Source of the DNA: Anoplolepis gracilipes
Lineage: Eukaryota > Arthropoda > Insecta > Hymenoptera > Formicidae
NCBI RefSeq assembly: GCF_047496725.1
Contig: NC_132977.1
Coordinates: forward strand, 12,079,001 to 12,143,000
Length of the DNA stretch: 64,000 bases
Direction of reading: 5' to 3'
In this document: positions 38,345 to 50,570 of the stretch, one piece after another
Position numbering within the stretch: position 1 is the first letter of the stretch
How the letters are laid out: the number at the start of each line of letters is the position of its first letter
The notes under the pieces: model-generated
The model's database searches: none
The model's input: the letters and a program-made list of their open reading frames with translations, nothing else
What the model was told of the DNA's origin: nothing
Made by a program: the position numbers and the translations under genes

Positions 38345-38880
38345 ACGAAAGTCTTGCAGCTTATTCGCCATTTTTCATTTTCGCTTATTCCCTCAATGCT
38401 TCAGTCAGGAGAGCAAGAGAAAAACCCGATCTCGATGTCACGGTTGCTCTGCTGTCGCGGAAGAATCATGGACGCGCGAGTTTACGAGATCGGCATGCAA
38501 ACTCGTGCCAGTCGTGAGAAAGAGAAACAAATCGCCTTTTTATTCCTTCGACAAAATCGATACTACTCGACTACGGGTGGTCCGCCCGTATCAACGTGAA
38601 AAAGGGTGCCGCACCCCTTCCCCCCATTTCGTTCCCTCTTTCCCCCCCCCCCCCCGCGGATGGACGAATGGATGGACGGGCAGAGTAAACACTGCACGGC
38701 AGAATTTCCAAAGGGTTCCCTCCGTCTCTCTTTTCTCGCATGCGATCGACAGCAGATGCCAAACTTAATAACGATTCTGCGTTACATGCTGGCTGCGATT
38801 GAACAGTCTTATATATGTACGTTTGTTTCTAAACGAAACTCACGTAACGCGTCCGTTTATAATTCTTAAATTTTTCTGAA
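38345..38880. other. GC-richer island with C tract, no gene recognised
   Basis: Complex sequence with a 14-base C run at 38642-38655, GGCATGCAAACTCGTGCC and GGATGGACGAATGGATGGAC. Four overlapping frames (63-99 codons) on both strands show no domain and run through the homopolymers. The density of CG words suggests a promoter-like or conserved region; unassigned. Confidence 0.38.
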
Positions 38881-38945
38881 TTTTCTAAATTTTCTTAATT
38901 TTTTAAAATTTTAATCTTCAAAAATTATGATTAGATTTCATATAA

Positions 38946-39100
38946 GGGGTGTTCTAAAATTCGACTTTTTGATAACAAATTTTCTGGATAATTTTTGGAA
39001 ACAGTTTTTAACACAAACGTCGGTATCAATGATATTTCCGAATTGTAAACAAATTATAATTATAAAAGAATTATAAAAGAATTGAAAAAAACAAGTTTTT
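38946..39100 (+). mobile_element. Family F fragment (GGGTGTTCTAAAATT end)
   Basis: AGGGGTGTTCTAAAATTCGA followed by TTTTTGATAACAAATTTTCT resembles the piece at 60331-60427, which starts CAGGGTGTCCTAAAATTATC and continues TTTTTTGATAATAGTTTCT. Two related left ends of an unclassified small element; the right end is not recognised. Confidence 0.4.
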
Positions 39101-40549
39101 GCAATCTAAACTGTGTAATTAAAAGATTGACAAGACTAATTTTTCATAAACATTTTTCAATTAATTTTATGAAGTTTACTTTAATAAAATTTTAATTTAA
39201 GCTTATTTATAAAGTATGCATAACGGCAAACACTGGAAATTTGTGAAAAATTATTATCTTTCTTGGCAATTTTGCTGAGGAAAAATTGCCTCCAAATTAA
39301 CCAGAAATTCTATTGTTAAATTATTTGATACGTATAAACTACCTTGTAAATATTATCAAAACCCTATGAATTCTTTAACACTACAAATATTTTGACATTA
39401 CTAGATTATAAATTAGATTATTAACACATTTTATATAAAAATCAATGTCAAATTAAGAATTATTATACTTTTATTTCACTTAAAATTAAGTACTAACACA
39501 GGATTAAAAGTTGGTATTTGATGTTATTCAATAAATAATTTTTGCTATTATCTATTATTATTTGTTGTATAATGATAAAAATCTATACATTATGTAATTA
39601 ATGAACGATATCTATCTCTCTCAGTTAAAGTTAAATAATCAGAATGATCTTGACTGCTAAAAAATTGTTAATAAAAGCTCTTCAGAGCCTAGTTTTAATT
39701 ACTATCAAAAAATGTTTAATCAAAAAGAAAAAAATGAATAGATATTAATTAATGGTGAAGTACAAAAAAATTATCAACATGTTTATAATATCACAAATTT
39801 CAAGATTGTAGCTTACAACTCTATAAATCTCACTCATATCATATATCTCATTACAAATTTCATAGTGACAATTTTAAAGTTATATTCACTTTTTTAAATT
39901 ATTTAAAAATAGAATTATAAAATCATTTATTTACTGATGAAGTCTTATAAATGATTAAACATTAACTATATAAATTAAGCATTAACTATGTGTAGTTAAA
40001 AAATTTGTAGAAAAAAGAAATGTTTCTCTGCAACAGCAATTGGTAATGTGATACGATGATACGGTGTTTTATAACTCTCGAATTGTACGCGACAATACAT
40101 TCATGCTTCCGTTAAAAGTTGGAAACCCATGTTGAATCGTACATGCATAGATCTCGTTTCGAATCAAAAGTACTGTGAGTGATATGGAATAGATTTTGTT
40201 TCAGGCGAAAAGTTGTAAACTTATTGGAGCTGGCGTCGGTGATCGGAATATTTATCATAAGCATTTCTCCTTATGAAGACAAATGTTTACATTTATATTC
40301 AAATATAATAATAAAATAATTTGCAAACTATATTTTTTATTTTTTATTAATTATTTTATTATATTTAAATATAAACGTAATATAATAATAATGTAGTATA
40401 TGATAATAAAATAATTTACAAACTATATATATGTGCGTGTGTGTGTGTGCGTACATATATACATACACGTTATTACGTGCTTTGTTATTATGTAAATATG
40501 TATATGCTACTCTTATAATATTTTTGCATATTTTAATTACTCTATACTA
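39100..40549. other. AT-rich stretch with GT microsatellite
   Basis: Mostly AT sequence. A more complex patch at about 40030-40270 and a GT run at 40432-40452 are the only landmarks. Confidence 0.5.
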
Positions 40550-41090
40550 CACTACGCAAAAAATTAAAGGGACATTTTCTTCTATATAAAAAGATCTCAA
40601 TTTTCAAGTAGTTGCAATTTTCTTAAAAATAATAGAAATAAGATCAATAAAAAAGGGGTTTCAAAATTTTAGAACCTTTGAATGAATTTTAATTCACTTT
40701 TGAAAAATTTGTTTAATCGATGGACGTCACTTTCTTATAATGTAATTTTGTAACAAATAGAAAAAATTGAAATTCATTTAAAGGTTCTAAAATTTTGAAA
40801 CCCTTTTTTATTGATCTTATTTCTATTATTTTTAAGGAAATTGCAACTACTTGAAAATTGAGATTTTTTATATGAAATGCTTTTTACTTATAAATGTTAT
40901 AGAGTTCATGAAAATTTTAGCATTTTTTCGTTAACTTTCATTGACTTAAAAAAAGATAAAAGTATAATTTTTATTTAATTTTTAAATAACAATTATGTTT
41001 TAAAAATTAATAATGATTGAAAAAACGATAGGAGCCTTTTAAAGTGCTAACTTTTCTCTTTAAATTGCTTTTTTAATGATTATTGATAAT
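40550..41090 (-). mobile_element. Family A element, copy 5 (rearranged hairpin form)
   Basis: Starts CACTACGCAAAAAATTAAAG after TA. The left arm outer part (40583-40695) is followed, after a loop of about 65 bp, by its own reverse complement (40760-40880), giving a compact hairpin. The sequence then jumps to the family middle (AAATGCTTTTTACTTATAAA, AACGATAGGAGCC) and stops near 41090 without a right terminus. The inner arm block with AGAGCAGAGTTTTAGC is absent. This is a rearranged derivative; non-coding. Confidence 0.82.
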
Positions 41091-41544
41091 GATATACATC
41101 ATGGAGATCCACTATTTTAGTGAGAAGTAGAATCTTGATATTATATTATGTATTTTATTATACTTATATTTTAAATACTTAATCTGTACAACATGTGTGT
41201 GTCCACACAATAAAAGAAATACCTTTAATTAAATCAAAGGATATTTACAATATTAAAATTTGTATTAAAATCTTCATTAAATTAACATATTTTACATTAT
41301 CAAAGCAATAAATTGATACTATAAAAATGAAATGGAAATATAAATCAAGTATTTATACGTTGAATATATGTTATAATATGTATCTTTTTAACGAAAAATA
41401 TTTTGCAAATAAAATTCAGAATAAAACATGTGCTTAATAGAATCTCGAGAGATAAATTTCTGCATATTTATAATTTTTACCAAGGTTGTGCGAGTATCGA
41501 CCAACCTTTAACAACCAACGTTTTACAACCAACGTTTTATAATT

Positions 41545-42110
41545 GCTGTTATATACTCATTTTTTTACCATCTTTCTTGTCTACACATCTTTTTCTCACC
41601 CTTTCTTTTATTTTTTTTCGGTATTTTTGACTCTACTTGTTTTTTTCCATTTTTTCATTCTTCTTCGTTTTTTTTACTCCATTTTTTTCTTGTCTCTTTT
41701 TCTCTCTTTTATTCTTTCCCATGCTTCTTCTTTTTCTTATTGTTAAATATTTCCCGAACACTATTATTTCGTATACTCTATTTCATATATCTACTATGGT
41801 TTCTTAAGGCCCGTACAGATTTGTTCTTCAAATCATCAAATCATTATCGAATAAAAGAGATGCATTATAAATCGTGTATCTACTGATATTATCGGTGCTA
41901 AAGTCCGTTACATATTCAACTTTTACATAATTCGTAACGTATTCTTGTTATACAATGATAATATCAGGATATGTAACAAGTCTGTACGCACCTTTATTCT
42001 TTCTCATTCTATGGCACTCGCTCTCGCTTTCTCTTTTTTCTTACTTTTTCTTAAGCTTCTTTTCTTGTCTTCGACTTTTCCTGTTTTTTCTCTTTTTCAA
42101 GGAATAAAAG
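41545..42110 (+). repeat. Polypyrimidine tract split by a small element
   Basis: 41545-41750 and 41993-42110 consist almost wholly of T and C on the plus strand (for example TCTTCTTCGTTTTTTTTACT). The open frames 41403-41630 and 41543-41746 are the phenylalanine- and leucine-rich translation of this tract. The miniature element at 41808-41992 separates the two halves. Confidence 0.75.
41808..41992. mobile_element. Short inverted-repeat element, 185 bp (GGYSCGTACAGA ends)
   Basis: The left end is GGCCCGTACAGATTTGTT and the reverse complement of the right end is GGTGCGTACAGACTTGTT. TTAA precedes the left end (41804-41807); the right flank is TTTA, so a TTAA duplication is plausible but not exact. 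Inside are CGTTACATATTC and its near-inverse GGATATGTAACA. Non-coding MITE. Confidence 0.75.
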
Positions 42111-42677
42111 AGATTTAAAAAATATTATATGCGTGCATTATTGTGTAAATATAATACACATAAAATTAATATAATTTGCAAATTATATTATTATTGTGTT
42201 TCTTAAGAAATTTTACACTAGTGTTATTTTAGGTAAGAATTTGAAACTCTGATATATTTATTAAAAAAATTATTTTTAAGAAAAAGTCGAAAAGATACCA
42301 AACTCACGCATGTATTGAAAAAATTGTTGTTGTAAGTAGAACAAAAAGGTGTTACTTTAATGTATATATTATTGATTAAACTTAGAAAATTTCATACAAA
42401 AGAAATGATGTAAAAAAATTGTGACAATTAGAAATAAAAATGATACATATAAAATATAAAATAATACATACAAAATATAAAATAATACTATAGAATTTAA
42501 TTTAATAATATATTCGTTTGGATATTTATTACTTTAATTTTAATATTAAGTTTGATAACAAAATCAAGCACACAAAACAAAAATCAAAAACCTTAGTTTA
42601 ATTCCGTGTTCTTAAAAAAGTATATATTAAAAAAGTATTCTATTCAGTATATTATATCATATTTGTTTGTTATTATA

Positions 42678-43433
42678 CAGGATGTCTGTCTAGAAATGTC
42701 CAAGTAAATATCTTGCAACTGGTTAAAATTACGAGAAAGTTTAAAGAGAGAAATTCGCACAACTTTGAGTCTTCTATAAAATGTCATGTAAAATCAATTT
42801 TTTTTACTCGTGACCTTTTTGAATTATGGTCATTTTTATTTTTTTTTTTTTTTAATAGAACCATCCTAATTTTTTTATATAAATCGATTTCTTGCAATAT
42901 TCTACTTAAAAAGTTAAAGAGATACAATAATTAGAAATTGAATAGTTATAAGATATTTCATACTTTAATTTGATATAATTTTACGTAAATTATATCAAAT
43001 TAAAGTAAAATCATAAAATATTCATGTTTTATCTTGCCTCAAAATATTTATGCTCAGAATAATGAGAGAAATTAATTGATATAAAAAAAGAAAAACACAC
43101 ATAATTGTCTTAAAGAAAAGATATGTAACTGTAGTAAATTTATATATATTTTCTTAAAACAACTATATATATATATGTTTTCTTTACAAGAACTAATTCC
43201 TGTCATTAATCTGCGCATAAAAATATTATGGCGAGATAATCGAAAAATTACTATTTTATGAAATATAATTATTTCATAGTTTATGCAAAATTTCGTCAAA
43301 TTAAAGTATGAAATATCTCATAAATTAATCAATTTTTGGTCATTAGATACCTAATTTTGTATGTAGAATAACTTTTTATGTTGAATAGGTGAAATATATC
43401 GATTTGCTCGGACATTTATGGGCAGACATCCTG
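42678..43433. mobile_element. Family G foldback element (CAGGATGTCTG ends)
   Basis: A 756-bp element with TA on both sides. The left end CAGGATGTCTGTCTAGAAAT and the right end ATTTATGGGCAGACATCCTG are inverted copies. The interior has a near-perfect short palindrome at 42961-43007 and the CAGAATAATGAGAG core shared with family C, again with the flanking AAACACACATAATTGTCT. The open frames 42713-42934 and 43072-43299 are translations of it. Non-coding. Confidence 0.85.
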
Positions 43434-43839
43434 TATATATTTATATCTGATTTACATATATAGCTGTACCATTCTCAAAGATGTGCAATGGTTGATCAAT
43501 AAGAAATTGGTTCAAAATGTTACATCTATCTTTGTACATAAATATCTTTGTACATATATAATTGTTTGAACAAGAATTCGTAATATAACTTTTGTACTAA
43601 TCACACAAAACAAAATCTATTTCATACTATCTAACCTGATGCAATTAATTAGCTTAATAATTATATAATATATGAATTTGCAGTTTCTAATGTAAAGTTG
43701 ACATATAGATTGAAATAAACTTTTAACGTACTCAAAAATTACAAATTAACAATTTTCGTCTATCTTTTTTTTATATTTGAAAAATTATAAAGTCATGTAA
43801 TTAATATAATAAATTGTAAGTGGTGGAATTAATATACTT

Positions 43840-44030
43840 GGAGTGCACGTATATACTTATAGATACTAAAAGTACTGTGGTAAAATACCATATGGTGTAG
43901 CATGAACCTCGCTTTGTGCGATATAAAATTAATATAATTATGGAGAGCACATCTATATTTATAGGTACTAAAAGTACTGCAGTAAAGTACTGTATAGTGT
44001 AAGATAAACTATGCTTTGCGCAAAAATTAT
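43840..44030 (+). repeat. Two-unit diverged tandem repeat (period about 102 bp)
   Basis: GGAGTGCACGTATATACTTA at 43840 recurs as GGAGAGCACATCTATATTTA at 43942; each is followed by TACTAAAAGTACTG, a short self-complementary word, and by CTTTGTGCG/CTTTGCGCA. No coding frame. Origin unknown. Confidence 0.7.
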
Positions 44031-44033
44031 TAG

Positions 44034-44689
44034 AGTATTATTTCATACATTTTATGACGTCATAATTTACTTTTTCTTGGAAATCAAGTTTAAGTCATCT
44101 CTGTTGTATCAGAACAAATAATTATTTTTTATTTGCTTATTATTATCTGTTAATATTAACAAATAATTTATTGAATAAAATATAACAATTGCGTACCTTA
44201 CTTGAGTATTTCAATAGATATAAATTGAAGTCTGTTGAGTATATAATTAAAAGTCTTGCAACTCCTGGAAAAGTTTAAGATTTAGAATATGCTTAAGCAT
44301 TCTCTTTGATAGGATTAATATATCTGCAGCAGTATCAACTAAAAATTTCATTTTTGAATTATGATTCAAAATGGCAAGATGCTTTTGTAAAGGTAGTAGA
44401 AGAACTTAAAGTCTCAAATCGCAGAGTCTTAACTAGTTCTGCTTAACTTTTGTATTACAAAGTTGTAAGATGATTCACAGTTTCGGTACCAAATTTTCCA
44501 TAGTAATAACATGGATGACTAGATTGACTTTTAGTGATTTATCTGAATCTGGTACTTTTCCAGAGAGTCGCGCAGTCTGTTGTGAAGATCACTTGGGAAG
44601 TAATATTACTATTCATAAATGTCAGCTTGATAAGCGTAAGTTTTGTTTATAGAATGGCAATAGTGTAATCTTACTAGATTTATTAGATT
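44034..44689. other. AT-rich stretch without recognised feature
   Basis: The frame 44470-44652 (60 codons) has no motif I recognise. Nothing else seen. Confidence 0.5.
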
Positions 44690-44935
44690 AATGATCATTA
44701 GCTGTTAGTTTCCTCCTTGACCCAAAGGATGTGCTGGGTGAGTGTTTGTTTGCTCCTGGCCATACTCATGCTGACCTGGCATGGCTGCTGCTCCCTCTCG
44801 GGATGTCGGACGCTGAGACAAACGGTTCGCTGACATGATTGCGACCACTTGTTGCGCACGCAGGACAATTGACGACAATTGAGATGTTTGCTATTTACGA
44901 AAAAGCTATCCATAATCGCGTTGGAATTACACGCG
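44690..44935 (-). other. GC-richer segment, unassigned, short H3-like start
   Basis: A compact GC-richer block just left of the nested A/B locus. On the minus strand a 71-codon frame contains MARSKQTLTQHIL; histone H3 begins MARTKQTARKSTG. After KQT the frame no longer matches H3, although another frame reads STSFGSRRKLTA, loosely like the next H3 residues. A frameshifted scrap of an H3 copy is possible, as is coincidence. Confidence 0.18.
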
Positions 44936-44956
44936 CAATCGGAAAATTATTAATAT

Positions 44957-46690
44957 AGACTACGCAAAAAAATTAAAGAGGTACTTTCACATAAAAAAGG
45001 CCAATATTCAAGTAGTTGCAACTTCCTTCAAAACAATCGGAATAAGATCAATAAAAAAACGTTTCAAAGATTGAAGTTTCTAGTTTTAGAATCTTTAAGG
45101 ATGTTTAGTACCTATTTTTAAAAATATAGAAATTTAATAAAATTTGCACAGATTGTTCTCATACATGTTCAGAGACTTATAAAAAAACCTAGAGTTGATT
45201 CACTGAAGCAATCAAAAGTTATAAGGATTTTAATTTGCAATGAATTTACCCGTCGATATTATTATAAATATAATTATTTTGTGGAGCTAATTATAAGTGA
45301 AAGTATTAATATAATTATAAATATAATTATTTAAATAAGTATAAATATAATTATTTCTGTCCTTTTTAGCCCTTAAATTGATACGATGACAGATTTTCTA
45401 TCTTATAAAAAACCTGTGATTGTGTTGATTTAAGAGCTAAAATAGATAGAAATAATAATATGAATTTATTCAAAATTTGCAAAAATATTGTTTAAATATA
45501 GAGGAAATATTTGATCACATAATTTTGGTCAAGTACTGACTAGTTCAAAAGATATTGAATATCATTTTCTCAATTTCGTCCTATTATCCAAGATGACATA
45601 TTATTTATTGTGAAAACGTGGCAAGATAGCATTCAGCTGAGCCTTCTTTTGACATTTTAAATAACCTATCTTTTCATCTGAAGAAGCCTCTATATACAAA
45701 CGTGTAAGCGAGAAGCGACTAGGCCTCATATGTCAATTTGCAATTTGACCAACTTATAAAAAATTACCATGTTGCCACATTTCTTTCTTCTCGGAGAAAT
45801 GACAAATTATTAAAATTATCAAAGAAATAATTAAAAATCTTCTATATTTTGTCATTATTCACTATTATAATTTTTATTTTGACATTTTAAATTACTCTGT
45901 ACGAGTAAATTCTTTTATTTTTATAATTCAAATTTTGTGCTGTAATGTTGAAATCGAGGTACCGTCAATGATAATAGTTTCTCATTATAATTTAAGAAAC
46001 ACGAAAATTCTCCGAAAAAAAGCAACAGAAGTTGAAAAATACATTTCTACACTCTAACTATGAATAAATAATAAGATTTTATGCAATCTTTATAATAATT
46101 ATATATTAAGATATATGAGAAAAGTATATATTTGTCAATTTCGACTACTTTTTGCTCCGATTGTAGGTGCTAAACATCCTTAAAGAGCAAAGTTTTAGCT
46201 TTAATTTCTCTTTTGAACGAATGTTCTATGATTTTTTTCCGCCGAGATATTCTTTATTAAAGCAAAATCGAGCTATTGACTTTGAACGACCATTTTTTCA
46301 CTAGTTATAATAGTTCAAAGTGAATAACTCGATTTTGCTTTAATAATGAATATCTCGGGAAAAAAAAATCATAGAACATTCGTTAAAAAGGAGAGCTAAA
46401 ACTCTGTTCTTTAACATACATTTAATGAAATTGTGCTAGAATTTTTTTAATTCGATATTTTTGAACAAACTTTTAAAAAATTTATTTAATTGACAAACGT
46501 CGCTTCCTTACAATGTAATTTTGTAACGAATAGAAAGAATTGAAATTCATATAAACTTTAAAACAAATAACCTCAAGTTTTGAAACGTTTTTTTATTGAT
46601 TTTATTCCGATTATTTTTAAGGAAGTTACTACTCGAAAATTGGTCTTTTTTATATGGAAGAAAGTGGCTTTTTAATTTTTTTGCGTAGTG
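44957..46690. mobile_element. Family A element, copy 6, interrupted by a B element
   Basis: The left arm starts GACTACGCAAAAAAATTAAA after TA and reaches TAGTTTTAGAATCTTTAA at 45098. Family B copy 4 follows (45099-46179). A then resumes at TTAAAGAGCAAAGTTTTAGC and continues to the right end TTTTTTGCGTAGTG and TA. The middle region of family A is absent: the AAGCAAAATCGAGCTATTGA arm turns back directly into its inverse near 46290. About 136 bp of left arm (equivalent to 14260-14395) are also missing at the B insertion. Confidence 0.88.
45099..46179 (-). mobile_element. Family B element, copy 4 (inside A copy 6)
   Basis: A 1081-bp copy, reversed relative to the others, with TTAA at 45095-45098 and 46180-46183. 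Read on the minus strand it starts GGATGTTTAGCACCTACAAT. It carries the first-subgroup markers (minus-strand CACAGGTTTTTTATAAGATA, TGTCATCG, AAGGACAG). The two flanking TTAA motifs correspond to two different places of the host A element. Confidence 0.9.
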
Positions 46691-46694
46691 TATA

Positions 46695-49600
46695 ATGCAT
46701 GTAACTATAATAATAAAAATTTAGAAGAAAGTGGATTGTTATGATACAATAGTATGCTTTTTGATCGACTGCTGCAACAGATATAATATAACTAAATACT
46801 ACATTAAATACATTCGAATTGCCGGCAAGATAGCTTTTACACGTTGAGCGACACTAATGCAATCTTGTGGCAGAAATTGTAAATGTACAGAAATTCATCT
46901 GTGTATTTGCGTCACATATGAGTCGATGATGATGACATTTACGTTTTGTAAAGAAAAATTTGTCCAATTAAATTATTTTATCATATTATCTTTACATACA
47001 TTGTACAATATATATTGCAAGAATATGTACAGCAAAAACACTTTTATTATATAAAACGCAAGTTATTAATTAATCTTAGATTAAACGTTATAAGACAGTA
47101 TTGATATATTTATATGTATAACATATATTATTTGTATGTTATTCATATACTGAAATATAAATTTAATCTAAAGTATCCTTAATTGAGCGGTTTACTTATA
47201 CAGTTCATTTTGCTATTGTTGCTCAAACTTAGCGCGCGAAATATTACCATATCCTTTGATTGCTCCATAATATATTATATATTATTTGTAATAAAATTTA
47301 TATTATATTAGTATAGTATAGTATATTATACAAGTATATAATAATTTATGTTTAATGATTTTTTATAAAAATGAAAACTTTTATAATATTTTGTATTATA
47401 AAAAATTTTATTATCGTGTGAAATACATTAGATTTTTACTTTTGACTACTTGCAAAGTTTTTCATGTGTCCACTAAAAACTGTTATAACGTCGAATAAAT
47501 TACAGTTAAGCTATCGTAATCAACGTTAGATATTATAAAGATATGTAAGTTGTTATATGACGTATAATTTTTATTTTCCTTTTCACTATTTTTTTTATAA
47601 ATACTACGACCATCTTTCCGTCACTATGGTCATCTTTTCCTTAAAGTTGGGTAAGATGCCAATGCTTATGTTGTACTATTTTGATAATATAAAATTTCTA
47701 TTAAATATTTTCCTTTTAATTTCGAAATTAATAATATTACGTAATTTAAGCTTCAGTGAAAATAATAATATGCTAAACACTATTAAAAAATAACAAAAAT
47801 AAAAGTACGTTTTTTGCATTTCAAAAAACTATGGCCATCTTACTCAAATTTACCTTAATGATTAAAATTAAAATTTTCTGGATTAGAAGCTAGATGATAT
47901 TTGCATAAATGTCAATTTAATATTTCTCTTGATACTAAATGATTATGCACAGGTCATACATAAATTTTTCTTGATGCAATGTTTCAAGTATTTAAAATAA
48001 TCTAAATTTGAAGTTTTTTTTTTATTTTTTGATACCTTTTCTATTTTAAAGAAGTGTAGAGAGCTAGAAATGTAGTAACGTAGGCTACAAAAATATCTCG
48101 GCAAAGTTGCCGAATAGGGAATAAAACCCGAGTTTTTCAAAGCAGTTGCCCAGCAAGCAAAATATTCAGGTTTGATTCTTGATTCAGCGATTTTGCCCTA
48201 ACTTTTTCATTTACGCTTCTTTAGAAGGCTATAGGTAATATTATAAATAAATCTCACATACAAAATTAATTGAAGCGTTAAGTATTTAAATATTTTCAAC
48301 TTGAAAGCCTTAGCAATTCTTCTTTACTTGATAGTATATTTATTATATTTTGTATTCTTTAAATTGATGTCGCTTGATATTTCGTTGGAAGATCGTTAAA
48401 GTGAGTCGATCATAAAAGAAGAGCGTTTAATGTGAAATGCGGTGGTGTATCTGTCACGCTTTAAGCTTTAAACGCGTGTTACGGTGAATTGAGTAATATC
48501 ACGAATTTTTGTATGGAGACATTTATGAAGGCTTTTATGGAGATATGACTTGCGAAAAATTTATAAATACGAAATATATTAAATTTATAAGGAATAAAGT
48601 TACCATAGAATTGTTGTGTGATTATTTTTGATTAAATAAATTCAATAAATAATATAACTCATATCTAGAGTATGATTGTATGTAAAAAGGGATATAAAAT
48701 AAATAGTACTAAAAGTCGAATAAAAAAAATGCTTAATATGAGTTGACAAATCAACCTTTATTAAGAGTTATAAATGATGAATTTTCGATTTAATAATTTA
48801 TTCCACATGTAATTATCATTTGACACAAAAATAAAAATTATCCATTATTTTTCTCATATTTATAAAAAACATTATGTTCATGATTTTTTTCTAAGCCTAA
48901 AATTGATATTTTGACTTATATTTACTAATAAGTGCTTATTTGTTATTGGATTTAATATGGGTAATATTTATTACATATATACAAATTAATTTTTTTACAT
49001 ACCTATAAAAATTATTTCTTTCACATTTGCTGAATATGTTTTTAAATATTATTTATTATTTGATATTTGTTATCAGCGGCTTACAGCTGAATGCTCTTAA
49101 AAATTAATACAGCAACTTTCCACGACTCTGTTACTTCTATTTGAACTTTATCTATTATTTTCAACATTTTCAAGCATCAATTTCAGCAAGTATTTTGTAA
49201 AAAGAATATTTATAAATAACAATGTTCATAATAATTCTATATAATAATTAATCATAATAGCATATTTAATATAGGTTTAATATATTTTAAATTAATTATA
49301 AATATCAACTCTAAATCAATTATTTGAATTAAACTTAATTAAACACCTTTAAACAAATATTTACATTCAATTTTAGTACGTATTTTAAATTTATATGTAT
49401 ATATTTATTTAATTATTTATTTTTATAATTTATAATTAATTATAAATAGATATCAATGATAATATCAGAGACAAATATATGCATATATAAAATGTATAGG
49501 TTACTAAATATTAGTTTAATAAAACTATTTTTAGATATAAACGTATTATATGAATAGTAATATAAAATATAAAATATTAGCCTAGTAAAACTATTTTTAA

Positions 49601-49850
49601 TTAGAACTAATGAGAACTCAATTCTATTAGAGCTATTAGAATTTTACTAAATATTTACTTTAGAATTAAAAATGGGAAATTTCAGTCAGAATTCATATTA
49701 ATTACATGTTATTTAATGAATACTAATATTGTCAATAGGATTTTATTAATTTTAGATTTAACTACGGTCAATGTAAATAAAAAATACGTTATTATTTTTA
49801 TGTCATCAATGCAAAGATGTCGTACATTGTCACTCTTATAACATATCCTT
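46695..49850. other. AT-rich stretch, no gene recognised
   Basis: Mostly AT sequence with more complex patches at about 46790-46940, 48050-48210 and 48370-48560. Frames at 46857-47054, 47557-47793 and 47943-48140 lack motifs. TATGGTCATCTTTTCC near 47632 and TATGGCCATCTTACTC near 47830 form a loose direct repeat of unknown meaning. Confidence 0.5.
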
Positions 49851-50570
49851 CCCAGTAAACACTGTTATGTCAATGTTACATAAAAATAATAAAATAAAAT
49901 ATTATAAGTAAAATACATAAGTATTACTTATAGGTTACTGGTTAATTTTTTATTCATAAATGTAACATGTAATATATATGTTACTTCGTTGTTACATTAT
50001 ACTATAAAGTTATATTTCATATAAAATTGGTTTATAGTCATAGAATATATAACCATAGGGTTGTTAAAGAAATAAAATAAATTGTACGTATTTAATTCAT
50101 AAAATTCGAAATTTAATTAATATAGAAATTCCAATTTTTTGCTTTGAAGAGGCAGTAAATGGACTATTTCCCATTTTTACCTGCCCAATTAAAAAAAATC
50201 TATTTACCATTTCGAATTCTTTTATTACGATTGTATCAGAAATTAAACTGACAAAAAAGCAATATTAGATTTTATGTTAGTATTCGTCTTTTGCAGACTT
50301 TATATTTATTTCATGAAAAGTTGAATACGAGTTAGCGAAGTATTATTTTGCCGCATAGCGGCAAACAAATGTATATGACAATATTACATCGTAATATAAT
50401 ATTATATTGCAATGTAATCTGTATATTTTATTACATTACTGTAGCAAATGTTGCAAATAATATACGAATAATATATTATGGTTTTTACATTACATAAATA
50501 ACGCGTTATATTATATTATTTGGGTTTTATACAACTGTAACAAACAATGTTTACCAATTGTAAGTTATAA
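49851..50570. mobile_element. Decayed element related to family E (tentative)
   Basis: The inner part, 50220-50375, read in reverse, holds TTTGTTTGCCGCTATGCGGC, CTCGTATTCAACTTTTCAT and TTTTTTGTCAGTTTAATTTC, matching in order the E interior at about 56505-56635 (TTTGTTTGCCGCTACGTGGC and so on). The outer limits are guesses: CCCAGTAAACACTG at 49852 and CAATGTTTACC at about 50556 could be inverted ends. Old and non-coding. Confidence 0.45.

Noticed and set aside
38300..38869. Four overlapping frames of 63-99 codons
   Set aside because: They run through a T27 and a C14 homopolymer, have no domain and conflict with one another.
41403..41746. Frames rich in F and L that look like membrane proteins
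   Set aside because: Translation of the polypyrimidine tract.
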